Shown here piece after piece: positions 38,701 to 47,247 of a stretch of DNA of 64,000 nucleotides. Below the pieces are notes generated by a model, which worked only from the letters and a program-made list of their open reading frames with translations, did not search any database and had not been told where the DNA came from. Positions within the stretch are counted from its first letter, which is position 1. Each line of letters begins with the position of its first letter. The stretch covers positions 62,001 through 126,000 of the forward strand of contig NZ_WRXN01000009.1 in the NCBI RefSeq assembly GCF_009758205.1, in the 5' to 3' direction. The DNA is from Chitinophaga tropicalis. GTDB lineage: Bacteria; Bacteroidota; Bacteroidia; Chitinophagales; Chitinophagaceae. The translations under genes were made by a program, and so were the position numbers.

Positions 38701-39060
38701 AGAGAAGCTACTTCTGTCGATATCAAAAACAGGTACATACCAGGTGTAAATGAAACATCTGATATCCCGGCTTTCAGCACTACCAACAGGAACTTTACAC
38801 AGAGCACCCGCTTCCTGGAGAAGGCAGATTTTCTTCGGTTAAAGAACGTCAGCCTTTCTTATGATATACCAAAATCAAAACTCAGAAATGCAGTAGGAGT
38901 AAAGCTGTTTGTGAGCGCCACCAATCTGCTCACTATCACCGATTACAGTGGTATAGACCCGGAAGCCAATTCTTCTGCCGGAGATATCCGTCAGGGTATT
39001 GATTTCGGTTCTTATCCCAATGCTAAAACAATTACTGGCGGTATTACGCTGAGCTTTTAA
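35701..39060 (+). CDS. SusC/RagA TonB-linked outer membrane transporter with STN domain
   Basis: A 1119-residue glycan importer. After the signal (ending near HAAGYS) come the STN signalling domain (about 55-125), the carboxypeptidase-D-like domain (140-212, ISGKITNEKGEPLPGVTIQV) and the TonB-box-like ELVVVGYG at 219-226. The plug carries LQGRAAGVQV and DASATAIYGSRGANGV. The barrel ends in ITGGITLSF. The STN domain would contact the FecR protein encoded upstream, making expression respond to substrate. The ATG at 35701 gives the MQL-type start common in this genus. SusD follows after 17 bases. Confidence 0.95.
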   Translation: MQLMLFSQSSPAGAAWGTIPRLSAKTLLIMKLTVLLMTMALLQVHAAGYSQTVTLSQRNTSLDKVFREIKKQTGYTFLYTDEQLVHGREVTVQLKNASLQQALDACFRDQPLTYTINDRIIIVKRKIPEAPSSQAAEDKEISGKITNEKGEPLPGVTIQVKGTSKGVVTNERGEYSISIPDDNAVLIVSSLGYNRAEVPVNGRSSLPVTLTPSASNINELVVVGYGEQRKGTLTNSITSISSKSFEDQPVNRLDQVLQGRAAGVQVTNAAGSPGGSVRIRIRGANSINGDNGPLYVVDGFVGAEFFSINPDDIESIQVLKDASATAIYGSRGANGVIIVTTKKGSKSGMKVNFTSRFSSATVIKKMDLLNAAEFAETANAHATAVGTTLPFTDEQIAGFKANGGTNWQDEIFRRAPSQEYLLSLAGGNEKTGYFISGNYLDQDGVINNSYYKRYTVRSNINSNLNNRISAFLNITGSYSTAQNVDIPADGPSSPLAQAITWSPTVPVRKADGTFTVSDPVGSIFFNPVALTVDRLAVTDRMLANMIGGFKFDLLPGLTFNMQYGANYLEYENKSFGGKVTNSGSATSSLRSNKEIRLQNTNTLNYRKTFNNVHNIDITAVTEYQQSTYNFVAAGASNLTYEAFLWNNLALGTPGSPSSGYSKWGLFSLVGRANYGYKDKYLLSAALRRDGSSKFLGNNKYSYFPSVSAGWVVSNEPFMQDIPVLSLLKVRGSWGLTGSQSVNAYSTYSSYSRLIASFTNSTFLNGIVMGNIGNPDLKWETTEQKNAGLDIGLLDGRISLSADYFVKDTRDLLLNESLPMYLGGNTITRNVGAVQNKGWEFSVEGDVVNKGPVTWNTALNVSFIKNRVVSLGAGKKLIFDPTDRKIGGGMSPQSEFVIMPGQPLGAIWGLTYLGTWKPGDAKAAEFGAKAGDARYLDADNNGVIDANDYGVIGTGIPRTSIGWNNTVAYRNFTLNLLFQGLFGFDKLNYNKAAAMYYGGDAREATSVDIKNRYIPGVNETSDIPAFSTTNRNFTQSTRFLEKADFLRLKNVSLSYDIPKSKLRNAVGVKLFVSATNLLTITDYSGIDPEANSSAGDIRQGIDFGSYPNAKTITGGITLSF

Positions 39061-39077
39061 CTATAAAGAGATCCCAC

Positions 39078-40523
39078 ATGAAAAAGATATATCTGGCAGT
39101 ATGCCTGTTATTTGCGGCAGGATGCAGCAAGGAGTTAACAGAAGATCCAAGGGGGCTGGTAGGCGGTTCTGCTGCGCTGAGCAGTGTAGCAGGCCTGGAA
39201 TCGGCGTTGACAGGCGCCTATGGTAGCCTGATGGTGCCATGGACAAGCGGGTTCACCTCCGTATCGCAGATCGCTATGACCATGGGCGGTGATGATCTTA
39301 CCACACATCCCGGTTCCAACAAGGAAGAGTTCCGCGAGTTTGACAGGTTCAATGTGTCCTCCCTCAACAGCAGGATGAACCCTATCTGGCTGGGCTGTTA
39401 CAAAACCATCCAGTCCACCACCAACATCATCAACAACTACAGTCAGGTAAAAGACGGTACCACCGCCACTATCAATGCCATTGTAGGAGAAGCCAGCTTT
39501 CTGCGTGCACTTTCCTATTACTGGCTTACGCGCCTGTGGGGAGATGTGCCCATCATTCCTTCTGAAAATTATTCTCCCGATTACCTGACCCTGAAGAAAA
39601 GCCCTCCTGCTGATGTTTACAAGCTCATAGAGGCCGATCTTGCCAGGGCTGAGGAAATGGTGCCCAACACCAAACGGGACCCGGGAAGGCCTAATAAAGG
39701 CTCAGTAAAGGCATTGCTGGCAGATGTATACCTGACGGAAGCCGGATGGCCGCTGAAAGACCAATCAAAATATGCTCTGGCGGCTGCCAAAGCTAAAGAG
39801 GTAATAGACAACAAATCAACTTATAATTTCGATCTGTACCAGGATGGTTTCCTGAAAATCTTTGCAGGTGGTACAAAAGAAGATGTGTTTACACTGTTCA
39901 CACGTGGTCAGTGGTCAACCTACAATTCATTCTATGGTCTTTCCACTATGCCGGAGAATGAAGGCGGCTGGAGCGACTTCTTCTCCGAGCTGAACTTCTT
40001 TAACGACTTCCCTGCAGGCAGCAGGAAAGATGCAACTTTCTCTACCCTGTTTGTAGTGAACGGAGATACCATTTCCTGGCAAAAAACTACTACCCGGCAT
40101 CCTTACTATAAAAAATTCACCATACAGAGTGGTGCAAAGAACGTATACATGTCCAACAACCCAGTTATTATGATAAGGTATGCACATGTATTGCTGATCT
40201 ATGCAGAAGCGCAGGCCCGCGCCACCGGTACTCCGGACGATGCTGCCTATGCGGCGGTAAATGCTGTAAGATCACGTGCCGGCCTTTCATCCTTATCTAT
40301 CGGGCTTTCCGGGCAGGATTTTGCCACAGCTGTAGTACAGGAAAGAGCGTGGGAATTTGCAGGAGAATGGAACCGCTGGTTTGACCTGGTCAGACTGGAA
40401 CAGGTAGAGGCGGCCAATGCCAACAAAGCGCCGGAAGATCTGCAGCCGGCGGGCCCTATCACCAAAGCTAAATACTGGATGCCCATTCCCGGAGCGGATG
40501 CATTAGTGAACCCAAATCTGTAA
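39078..40523 (+). CDS. SusD/RagB outer membrane glycan-binding lipoprotein
   Basis: A 481-residue surface lipoprotein (lipobox FAAGC, Cys16). The family features are visible: a helical TPR-like core with ASFLRALSYYWLTRLWGDVPII, the central VKALLADVYL helix, and the C-terminal MIRYAHVLLIYAEAQARA, NAVRSRAG and EFAGEWNRWFDLVR elements. It acts as the lid over the SusC barrel and binds the glycan. Its partner is the SusC 17 bases upstream; a GH16 glucanase follows after a hairpin. Confidence 0.95.
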   Translation: MKKIYLAVCLLFAAGCSKELTEDPRGLVGGSAALSSVAGLESALTGAYGSLMVPWTSGFTSVSQIAMTMGGDDLTTHPGSNKEEFREFDRFNVSSLNSRMNPIWLGCYKTIQSTTNIINNYSQVKDGTTATINAIVGEASFLRALSYYWLTRLWGDVPIIPSENYSPDYLTLKKSPPADVYKLIEADLARAEEMVPNTKRDPGRPNKGSVKALLADVYLTEAGWPLKDQSKYALAAAKAKEVIDNKSTYNFDLYQDGFLKIFAGGTKEDVFTLFTRGQWSTYNSFYGLSTMPENEGGWSDFFSELNFFNDFPAGSRKDATFSTLFVVNGDTISWQKTTTRHPYYKKFTIQSGAKNVYMSNNPVIMIRYAHVLLIYAEAQARATGTPDDAAYAAVNAVRSRAGLSSLSIGLSGQDFATAVVQERAWEFAGEWNRWFDLVRLEQVEAANANKAPEDLQPAGPITKAKYWMPIPGADALVNPNL

Positions 40524-40532
40524 ATATTCTTC

Positions 40533-40580
40533 CCGGTAAGGCAGGGCGTTATAACGCGCCTGCCTGCCGGATTTATTTTT
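40533..40580 (+). terminator. Hairpin between susD and the GH16 gene
   Basis: GGCAGG-GCG pairs with CGC-G-CCTGCC, flanked by CCGG on both sides, then a T-rich run (ATTTATTTTT). It may attenuate transcription so that the glucanase is made at a different level from SusCD. Confidence 0.65.
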
Positions 40581-40604
40581 AGAACCACGTTAAATAAATC
40601 CGTT

Positions 40605-43600
40605 ATGAAAATCATCTCAACACTTCTCGTGTTGCTGGGGTTATTGCTATGCAATCAACTCAGCGCACAATTTATTCTTCTTGACGATATGGAGGGCCAT
40701 GGCCCTTGTTCCGGGAGGTGGACCTGGTACGCAGGTAACACCACTACCGGCAAAGTGGAATTTGGTGTACCCAATCCCGCCCCTTCCACGGTGAATCCCA
40801 GTCCGCTGGTGGCAAAATTCACCAAAGACACCACCTGCTTTGAATATATGAGCGCAGGCTGTTCACTGGCCGACTCATTTGACCTCTCTTCAAACAGCGT
40901 GTTTAAAATGCTGGTGTATAGCACTACGACTGACGAGATCATGTTCAAGCTGCAACCAGGCAATGACTACGCCAAAGCGGTCTACTTCACTTACAAAGTA
41001 AGCCGCATCAATCAATGGGAAGAAGCTGCCTACAATTTTCAGAGTGTAAAGAACAGAACTGATTTCAACCGCATAGAAGTACATTATATAGACGGCAAAA
41101 AAGCGAATGGCACCCTCTACTTTGATCTTGTACAGGCCCCCAATCCCACTGGTATTACACTGACCAATGCCAGTATTCTCATGGGACATGAAGACAGCAC
41201 CGTTATCACCGCAAAAGTGAACGGTACCACCTTTAAACCTACACTGAATGCTGCCAACTGGGTATCTACTAACCTACCTCCCGGCGTATCTATTGCCGGT
41301 GTACAACGGATAAATGACTCTATCGCCACAATTACACTCAGTGGTAACTCCCCCGCCAATTATTCAAGAACTACACTGAAACTCTATATATCCGGGCAGG
41401 AACTGGACTCTGCCAATGTTGATACTTACCTTGCAAAAGGCAATGTAGTTTTTGAAGGCAATCCCAACTGGACAATGATCTTCAACGATGAGTTCAACGC
41501 AAACGGATTACCCGACGCTACAAAATGGAAAGTTGATCCACGCCCTAAAGGATGGATCAACGGCGAGCAACAGGTGTACACTGATACTACCCATGATAAT
41601 GCGCTTGTAAAGGATGGTAACCTTATCATCACAGGTAAAAAAGACTTTCCGAACAACAATACAACAGAGCCATGGTCTTCTGCCAGGCTGATCACACAGG
41701 GCAAAATGGATTTCCAGTATGGCAAAGTAGAAGTAAGGGCAAAGCTACCACGCGCCCGTGGATCATGGCCTGCTATCTGGTTAATGCCTACTACCGGCGC
41801 ATACGGCGCATGGCCCAGGAGCGGTGAAATAGATATCATGGAACATGTAGGCAATAACTTTGGCACTGTACTGTCTACCGTACATACGGAGAACAACAAC
41901 TGGACAAACGGCGGACATCTGTCAGACAACATTAAGCTCATGGACGCAGATAGCGTCTACCATGTCTATGCACTGGAATGGACACCGGATTCCTTACGTT
42001 TTACATATGACAGCGCACATTGCTACACTTACGTAAACCCACATACAGACTGGAAGGACTGGCCATTTGATCAGAAGTTCTACGTCATTCTTAATGTTGC
42101 TATTGGCGGAGGAATGGGCGGCAATATTACGGAGGCCGACTGGCCGGACAGCATGACCGTAGATTATGTACGTATCTACCAGAAAGGCCTGGGAACACCA
42201 GTGCTGGATACTATCATTATCTCCCCTGCCAATATCTCTTTCACTCCCGGCAAACAGCAGCAGTATACAGCCAAAGCATATGATCAGAATGGTCAGGTTA
42301 TGAACATCACATCTGTATGGAGCATCACAGGAAACGGAAATTCCATTACCACCGGTGGACTGGCCACGCTGGACACTTCTGGTGTTGTTACTGTCACAGC
42401 TACTGTAAACGGGGTCACCAAAACCAGCAGTACTTTTGTCAACCTGCGTACAACCAATTACAGGCCTCTGCCGGTAAAAATAGAAGCAGAACAATTTGAC
42501 AACAGCAACTCCTGCTGTACAGAAACCACATCTGATGCCGGTGGTGGCAAGAACGTCAGCTATATCGGATCAAGCACCTGGTTTGAATATGATATTGCCG
42601 TACCACCTGGTAACACTGATTACCGTATCCAGTTCCGCGTAGCGGTAAATACTGCATCCAGTTTAAAGATCCAGCTGGATACCACTACCCTGCAAACAGT
42701 CAGTCTGCCCGCCAGCGGAGGGTGGCAGAAATGGATCACGGTAACATCTGCGCCTGTGCATTTTGGGCCGGGCAATAAGACTGTCCGCATAGCTTCTAAT
42801 ATAGACGGCTGGAACTTCAACTGGCTACGCATTATACCTGAAGATTCCATCGCCCTGTCATTCCTGTCTGTGAAACCTGATACAGCCCAGCTTACCGTCG
42901 GACAGACAAGGCAATTTAAAGTAACCGGCTATGGCCAGGACAGCAGCATCTTCAATATCTCTCCTGTATGGAGCGCTACAGGCGGTAGTATTAATGCAAA
43001 CGGATTGTTTACCAGCACTACACCGGGAACGGCTATTGTTAAAGCCACTGTGGGCTGTGTCAGCGATACCGCCAGCGTGTATAATATAGCGCCGCCTGTG
43101 CTTACCCGTATAGCATTATTACCGGACAGCATCACCGTTCCTGTCAATGCTTCACAGCAATTCACTGCAACCGGTTATGATCAGCGGGACAGTGTTATGA
43201 ACTTTACGCCGGTATGGACAGTAACCGGCACTGACAATACGATCGGCGCAAATGGTGTCTTTACCGCCGGCAGCACACCCGGCAACTATGTAGTAACTGT
43301 CGCCTCAGGAAGTCTTAGCAAAACAGCAAATGTTACCACCGGATATACCTGCAGCGTGAATAATAAATACGAAGCGGAGAGTGCGTCCAACCGGACCACC
43401 CGCCCAACGCTGCAGGCATGTACAGACGTTGGCGGCGGACAAAACTTCACTGGTCTGTATGGAGGCGACTGGTTTGCTTACAATACGATCAGAGTACCTG
43501 TAGCAGGCAGGTATACTATCAGCTTACGTGTATCGTCCACAGTTGCATCAAAAGTATGGGTAGGGCACAGCGGGCTGAATTTCGGCACTATAGACATTCC

Positions 43601-44027
43601 TTCTACCGGCGGAGTATGGAAGACCATTACAGATAGTATGACGCTGCCGGCGCTTAACTACACAGGTATTCATATAACCTCCGGTACCTTCAAGTTCAAC
43701 TGGTTCAGTATTGATAACTGTGCTGTTGATCCGGCTGATACCAGTGCTGCAAGAATAGCTTATTCCAAACCAACAGAAGAAGCTGCAGCAGGTAAGATCA
43801 TTATCTATCCTAATCCTACAGCAGGTCCTGTAAATATTGACTTTCATGGTCAGTCTTACAACACTGTAACATTACTGGATATGAGAGGTAATATGGTCAG
43901 GCAGTGGAATGTACGGCAGGGAGAAAACCGGCTCAGTAAAGATCTCAGTTTCCTGGCGCAGGGCACTTATATTTTAAAACTGGAAAACGGGCACAAACAT
44001 GTCACTTACCGGATCATGAAATTCTGA
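40605..44027 (+). CDS. Multidomain GH16 glucanase exported by type IX secretion
   Basis: A 1140-residue secreted enzyme. After the signal (residues 1-22): an unassigned jelly-roll region (to about 190), an Ig-like segment, then the GH16 catalytic domain (about 285-530). The active site is EIDIME (nucleophile Glu408, Asp410, acid/base Glu413). Next come a Big_2 domain (537-615), a CBM6-type module (from 625), two more Big_2 domains (from 752 and 832), a second CBM6 (from 920) and a type IX sorting domain (from about 1065, IIIYPNPTAG to the end). EIDIME with an extra Met is typical of laminarinase-type GH16, so beta-1,3-glucan is the likely substrate. Confidence 0.92.
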   Translation: MKIISTLLVLLGLLLCNQLSAQFILLDDMEGHGPCSGRWTWYAGNTTTGKVEFGVPNPAPSTVNPSPLVAKFTKDTTCFEYMSAGCSLADSFDLSSNSVFKMLVYSTTTDEIMFKLQPGNDYAKAVYFTYKVSRINQWEEAAYNFQSVKNRTDFNRIEVHYIDGKKANGTLYFDLVQAPNPTGITLTNASILMGHEDSTVITAKVNGTTFKPTLNAANWVSTNLPPGVSIAGVQRINDSIATITLSGNSPANYSRTTLKLYISGQELDSANVDTYLAKGNVVFEGNPNWTMIFNDEFNANGLPDATKWKVDPRPKGWINGEQQVYTDTTHDNALVKDGNLIITGKKDFPNNNTTEPWSSARLITQGKMDFQYGKVEVRAKLPRARGSWPAIWLMPTTGAYGAWPRSGEIDIMEHVGNNFGTVLSTVHTENNNWTNGGHLSDNIKLMDADSVYHVYALEWTPDSLRFTYDSAHCYTYVNPHTDWKDWPFDQKFYVILNVAIGGGMGGNITEADWPDSMTVDYVRIYQKGLGTPVLDTIIISPANISFTPGKQQQYTAKAYDQNGQVMNITSVWSITGNGNSITTGGLATLDTSGVVTVTATVNGVTKTSSTFVNLRTTNYRPLPVKIEAEQFDNSNSCCTETTSDAGGGKNVSYIGSSTWFEYDIAVPPGNTDYRIQFRVAVNTASSLKIQLDTTTLQTVSLPASGGWQKWITVTSAPVHFGPGNKTVRIASNIDGWNFNWLRIIPEDSIALSFLSVKPDTAQLTVGQTRQFKVTGYGQDSSIFNISPVWSATGGSINANGLFTSTTPGTAIVKATVGCVSDTASVYNIAPPVLTRIALLPDSITVPVNASQQFTATGYDQRDSVMNFTPVWTVTGTDNTIGANGVFTAGSTPGNYVVTVASGSLSKTANVTTGYTCSVNNKYEAESASNRTTRPTLQACTDVGGGQNFTGLYGGDWFAYNTIRVPVAGRYTISLRVSSTVASKVWVGHSGLNFGTIDIPSTGGVWKTITDSMTLPALNYTGIHITSGTFKFNWFSIDNCAVDPADTSAARIAYSKPTEEAAAGKIIIYPNPTAGPVNIDFHGQSYNTVTLLDMRGNMVRQWNVRQGENRLSKDLSFLAQGTYILKLENGHKHVTYRIMKF

Positions 44028-44047
44028 TTTGTATAAATATAGTACAC

Positions 44048-44084
44048 AAAAAAGCTCCCGCACAAAACCGGCGGGAGCTTTTTT
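44048..44084. terminator. Bidirectional terminator
   Basis: A 14-bp stem (A6-GCTCCCGC with GCGGGAGC-T6) with a 9-base loop lies between the convergent GH16 and lipoprotein genes. Confidence 0.9.
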
Positions 44085-44100
44085 ATTGACATGATCAGTG

Positions 44101-44589
44101 TTATTTAGTGATTGTTACATTCACTTCATTAACTTTTTCAATACCGCTCATGCTACCACCCTGGTAAATTACTTTGTAGGTACCGGGAGTGGAAAGATCA
44201 TATGCTTTCAGTAGGTCTACTTCAGCAGAGATGCTTTTACCTGCTTTTACGGTGATGTAAGATTCAGCAGGAGGCGGCATTACTCTTTTTGCCATCACAC
44301 CTTTGTAACGGGCATCAGTACCACTACCATCCTTAATGTCAAAGTAAGAATTAAGAAATCCTTCAAAAGGCGTATGCCATTTACAGAATTTCAGGTCCTT
44401 TGCAGAATTGTTGCTTACAGTGAACTTCAAGGTAACAGGGGCGCCTGTTTTTACTGACTGGGGAACTGACATTACAGCTGTAAGTCCTTCATTGCCAGCC
44501 TGGCTGTTTGTTGTTTTTTGCGTATGCTTACAGGCAGAAAAGGTAAAAACTGACAGCAGGGCTGCCACGATCATAAGAGGGTTTCGCAT
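44101..44589 (-). CDS. Small Ig-like lipoprotein
   Basis: A 162-residue lipoprotein (FSAC, Cys20). It is one beta-sandwich domain with LKFTVSNNSAKDLKFCKWHTPFEGFLNSYF and a later MAKRVMPPPAESYITVKAGKSI. From memory this resembles the domain that precedes the catalytic domain in M35-type peptidyl-Lys metalloendopeptidases, but no catalytic part is present here. Function unknown. A full -33/-7 promoter lies just upstream. Confidence 0.75.
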   Translation of the reverse strand: MRNPLMIVAALLSVFTFSACKHTQKTTNSQAGNEGLTAVMSVPQSVKTGAPVTLKFTVSNNSAKDLKFCKWHTPFEGFLNSYFDIKDGSGTDARYKGVMAKRVMPPPAESYITVKAGKSISAEVDLLKAYDLSTPGTYKVIYQGGSMSGIEKVNEVNVTITK

Positions 44590-44610
44590 TTAAAATTGAA
44601 TTTACTTTGC

Positions 44611-44642
44611 CAAAAGTAAGCTCTTTGTGCAATTAAGTCAAA
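44611..44642 (-). promoter_or_regulatory. Promoter of the Ig-like lipoprotein gene
   Basis: On the minus strand TTTG (44639-44642) and TACTTTTG (44611-44618) are 20 bases apart, a good Bacteroidota -33/-7 pair. Confidence 0.65.
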
Positions 44643-44681
44643 ATGATTGCATAAACACTCAACCCTCCGGACGTGACATCC

Positions 44682-45125
44682 CTACTGTCTTACCAATGTA
44701 TATGTCAGCCTGTCCCCTTTTTCAATAGCGTTATCTATATAATAGACCAATGTTTTGCAATCATAGCTGCCAATAGTACCATTTAAGATCCCGTCGCTGG
44801 TTAAAGTGTTGCCCTCAACCACCCAGGTACCGTGCTCAGTTCCGTCTGGGGAGCAAACGGACCCTATATCATTATAATCGTAGGTTCCGTCGCTTTTCAG
44901 GACCAGGAGATTATCTTTCTCACAATCGTCCATATAAGCCATATAGTCTGCAGGTTCAGCATTTGCGCCGGATTTGTATTGCAAGGCTGTCAATTTGTAA
45001 GAACCGGCAAGACCTGTCAGGGTTTTTCCGCATTCAGGCGTATTCTCTTTCTCTTTTTTACAGGAAAAAAACATGCTTCCGGACATAATTGCCATTAAGG
45101 CCCATTTCATTGTAGTTGTTTTCAT
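44682..45125 (-). CDS. Lipocalin-like lipoprotein
   Basis: A 147-residue lipoprotein; the signal ends in FFSC. The pattern of GLAGSYKLTALQY, LVLKSDGTYDYND, GTWVVEGNTLTSDG and a final LTYTLVRQ strand is that of the short lipocalin-like proteins common in Bacteroidota. Several cysteines may form disulfides. Start at 45125 (a second Met follows at 45110). Ligand unknown. Confidence 0.72.
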   Translation of the reverse strand: MKTTTMKWALMAIMSGSMFFSCKKEKENTPECGKTLTGLAGSYKLTALQYKSGANAEPADYMAYMDDCEKDNLLVLKSDGTYDYNDIGSVCSPDGTEHGTWVVEGNTLTSDGILNGTIGSYDCKTLVYYIDNAIEKGDRLTYTLVRQ

Positions 45126-45183
45126 ACTTTTTGTTTGAAAGGATATTAATTGTTGTTTGATAGTAATACCCTCCCGTTGGTCC

Positions 45184-45235
45184 AAAGGGTTGGCTAAAAT
45201 GAAAAAAAATCTTTTTGAGGGTTACCCAACCCTTT
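45184..45235. repeat. Inverted repeat between divergent lipoprotein genes
   Basis: AAAGGGTTGG at 45184-45193 is mirrored by CCAACCCTTT at 45226-45235 with a 32-base spacer. A possible operator for one or both divergent genes. Confidence 0.4.
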
Positions 45236-45277
45236 TTTGAAAAAAGAGGTACTATAATAATTAACTTGTAACATTCA

Positions 45278-46108
45278 ATGAATCAAATGAAAAACATACT
45301 ATTAGTCATGTGTGTAGCTTCACTGGTAAGCTGTAGTACTTCAATAAAGCTGTCCATTCCCGAAAAATTTAAGGAACAGGCAACCATGCAGCATGTAAGC
45401 GGAGCAAGGGGCAACAGAATGTCTTTCGCCAATTTTAACACTTCCAGGATAAAAAGAGGCATCCATTTAAGTTATCCCGGGTGGGGAGGGCGCGGTTTTT
45501 TCCTGGAAAACCTGTTATGGAACCAGGTTGGCATCCAGAAAGAGGAAGGCGTAAAAAAGGAGAAAGCCAGGTTCCGTTATGCGTTGACAGATGGCAGGAA
45601 CATTGTAGAGATCTATGCTGATGAAAAAGAAGTCACAAAAACGTTGACCTATGAGGCCATCAATAAGAATATATATAATCCCTTTGAGCAATTGCAGCAA
45701 TACAAGTATATATTTTCAGCCCTTATCAGTGTCGACACAACACAGGAAAGCAAAAACTGGGAATTGCTGATGACAAATATTTATGACAGGAAGGCTGAAA
45801 ATGACAGGAACCCATTTACCTATATTAAGCCGGGCGCTCATGGACTGGCAACAAATGGTGTTGACACCATCTTTATAAAGCCGCTGAATATTAAAGAAAC
45901 AGAAGCAGAGGATGGTAAAATAAGAAAACTGCCGTTTAAATTATTATCAGGTTATGAATTAAGTACCAGTGGCGGTGTGGTGGCTATTATTGATCTGATT
46001 GAACGGAATATCTGGTTTTACAATGAGCTGGACCCGGCAGAGAAGTTAAATATAAGCGCAATTGCCACAGCTATTTTTGCAAGGAGAGTGCATGATGAAA
46101 AATGGTAA
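45278..46108 (+). CDS. Lipoprotein of unknown function
   Basis: I do not recognise this 276-residue protein. It has a lipoprotein signal ending in LVSC (Cys19). The body mixes strands and helices, with GIHLSYPGWGGRGFF, ENLLWNQVGIQKEEG, FRYALTDGRNIVEIYADE and a late FKLLSGYELSTSGGVVAIIDL. No catalytic motif is apparent. It converges on the RNA repair cassette across a 28-base palindrome. Confidence 0.7.
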   Translation: MNQMKNILLVMCVASLVSCSTSIKLSIPEKFKEQATMQHVSGARGNRMSFANFNTSRIKRGIHLSYPGWGGRGFFLENLLWNQVGIQKEEGVKKEKARFRYALTDGRNIVEIYADEKEVTKTLTYEAINKNIYNPFEQLQQYKYIFSALISVDTTQESKNWELLMTNIYDRKAENDRNPFTYIKPGAHGLATNGVDTIFIKPLNIKETEAEDGKIRKLPFKLLSGYELSTSGGVVAIIDLIERNIWFYNELDPAEKLNISAIATAIFARRVHDEKW

Positions 46109-46117
46109 GGCATTTAA

Positions 46118-46145
46118 AAGTGCCCTGTTAATTAACAAGGCACTT
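46118..46145. terminator. 28-base palindrome between convergent genes
   Basis: AAGTGCC-TGTTAA with TTAACA-GGCACTT, one mismatch, no loop beyond the centre. It straddles the HD-Pnk stop codon. A short T4 run follows on the minus strand. A likely but weak bidirectional terminator. Confidence 0.5.
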
Positions 46146-47247
46146 CATATATCACTTCATGTGCTTCCGTCAGATCAGGTATTTCCAGTTTGCTGATCAG
46201 CTTTTGCATGACAGGCAGAGGCACTACAGCCTCCCTGCTTTTATTCTGCCTGAAAAGGTCTTTATAAGGTACTTCCACATATACGACGGTAATATATGCA
46301 TCATATTGTAAACAAAGCCCTATCAGCTGTTCACGCATCTGATGCGTTGTATTGGTGGCATTCCAGACAAAGGGTTGCTTATTACGCAGATGTGTGCGGG
46401 CCAGTTCTTTAGCAGCCTGTATTACACGGCCGTTCCCACTTTTGTCTGTCGGAGCGATATTCATAGAACTCCGCAGATCATCCAGTGAAACTATAGCCCA
46501 TTGGGGCCGCGGATAATGTTTCCGTATATAGGAATCCTTACCTGCGCCTGGCAGTCCGCTCATGATCACCACTTTGTTCTCCCCTGCTTTGTAAGGAGTA
46601 TATGCAGGTTCCGTTCCATCCTTCCGCAGGTAATGCATACGGGCAGTCGCAGAGGGGAACTGCCAGGAACTACCCCAGCAATCTTTCTCTTTACAATATT
46701 CTTCGAAGCAGTCTATCCTGTACAGCAGATCGGCCTTATCGTAACAGGTACGCCCTATTACGTCTGCACGTGCCAGCAACGCCAGGTATTCAGTATTTAC
46801 CTGCAGGGAAGCATTGATAATGGTGCGTAAGGGGTCCCTCCTTTCCAGCAACCAGAGAGGCAGGCTGTGAAAGCGTACCAGTTTGGCTATCTGTTCACGG
46901 ATATGAAAAGGGGCCGGGATGTCCCTGTAAAGGATCTGTCGTGCCGTTCCTTCTCCTTTCCTGGCATGGCCCGCAGAAGATATATGACCATCCGGCTCAA
47001 TGACCGTGGTACTGCGTTTTTCCACGTCATGCAGCAGCGCTGCTGCCCAGAGCATTTCTTTATCCTGCGGGTCTAATAACCTATAGGCAGGTAAATCCTG
47101 CAACGCATCCAGCACCATCTGTGTATGAATAGCAACATTACCTTCTGCGTGGTGTACAGGGTCCTGGGGTATCTCTTTCATGATACGGACCCAGTCGTAA
47201 GTATTTTCAAGATATGTCCAGCTTTTATCTGGAGTAATAGTCCACAT
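46132..47247 (-). CDS. HD domain-polynucleotide kinase fusion (HD-Pnk), RNA end healing
   Basis: A 371-residue two-domain protein. The N-terminal HD phosphohydrolase has His41, His73-Asp74 (LLHDVEK), His94, His127 and Asp162. The C-terminal kinase has the P-loop GLPGAGKDS (231-239, Lys237), SLDDLR (255-259) and NATNT with Arg305, as in T4-type polynucleotide kinases. The same architecture is known from Runella HD-Pnk, where the HD part removes 2',3'-phosphates and the kinase phosphorylates 5'-OH ends. The ATG at 47247 is chosen: AAGGAGG lies 5 bases before it. It overlaps the RNA ligase gene by 23 bases. Confidence 0.88.
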   Translation of the reverse strand: MWTITPDKSWTYLENTYDWVRIMKEIPQDPVHHAEGNVAIHTQMVLDALQDLPAYRLLDPQDKEMLWAAALLHDVEKRSTTVIEPDGHISSAGHARKGEGTARQILYRDIPAPFHIREQIAKLVRFHSLPLWLLERRDPLRTIINASLQVNTEYLALLARADVIGRTCYDKADLLYRIDCFEEYCKEKDCWGSSWQFPSATARMHYLRKDGTEPAYTPYKAGENKVVIMSGLPGAGKDSYIRKHYPRPQWAIVSLDDLRSSMNIAPTDKSGNGRVIQAAKELARTHLRNKQPFVWNATNTTHQMREQLIGLCLQYDAYITVVYVEVPYKDLFRQNKSREAVVPLPVMQKLISKLEIPDLTEAHEVIYEVPC

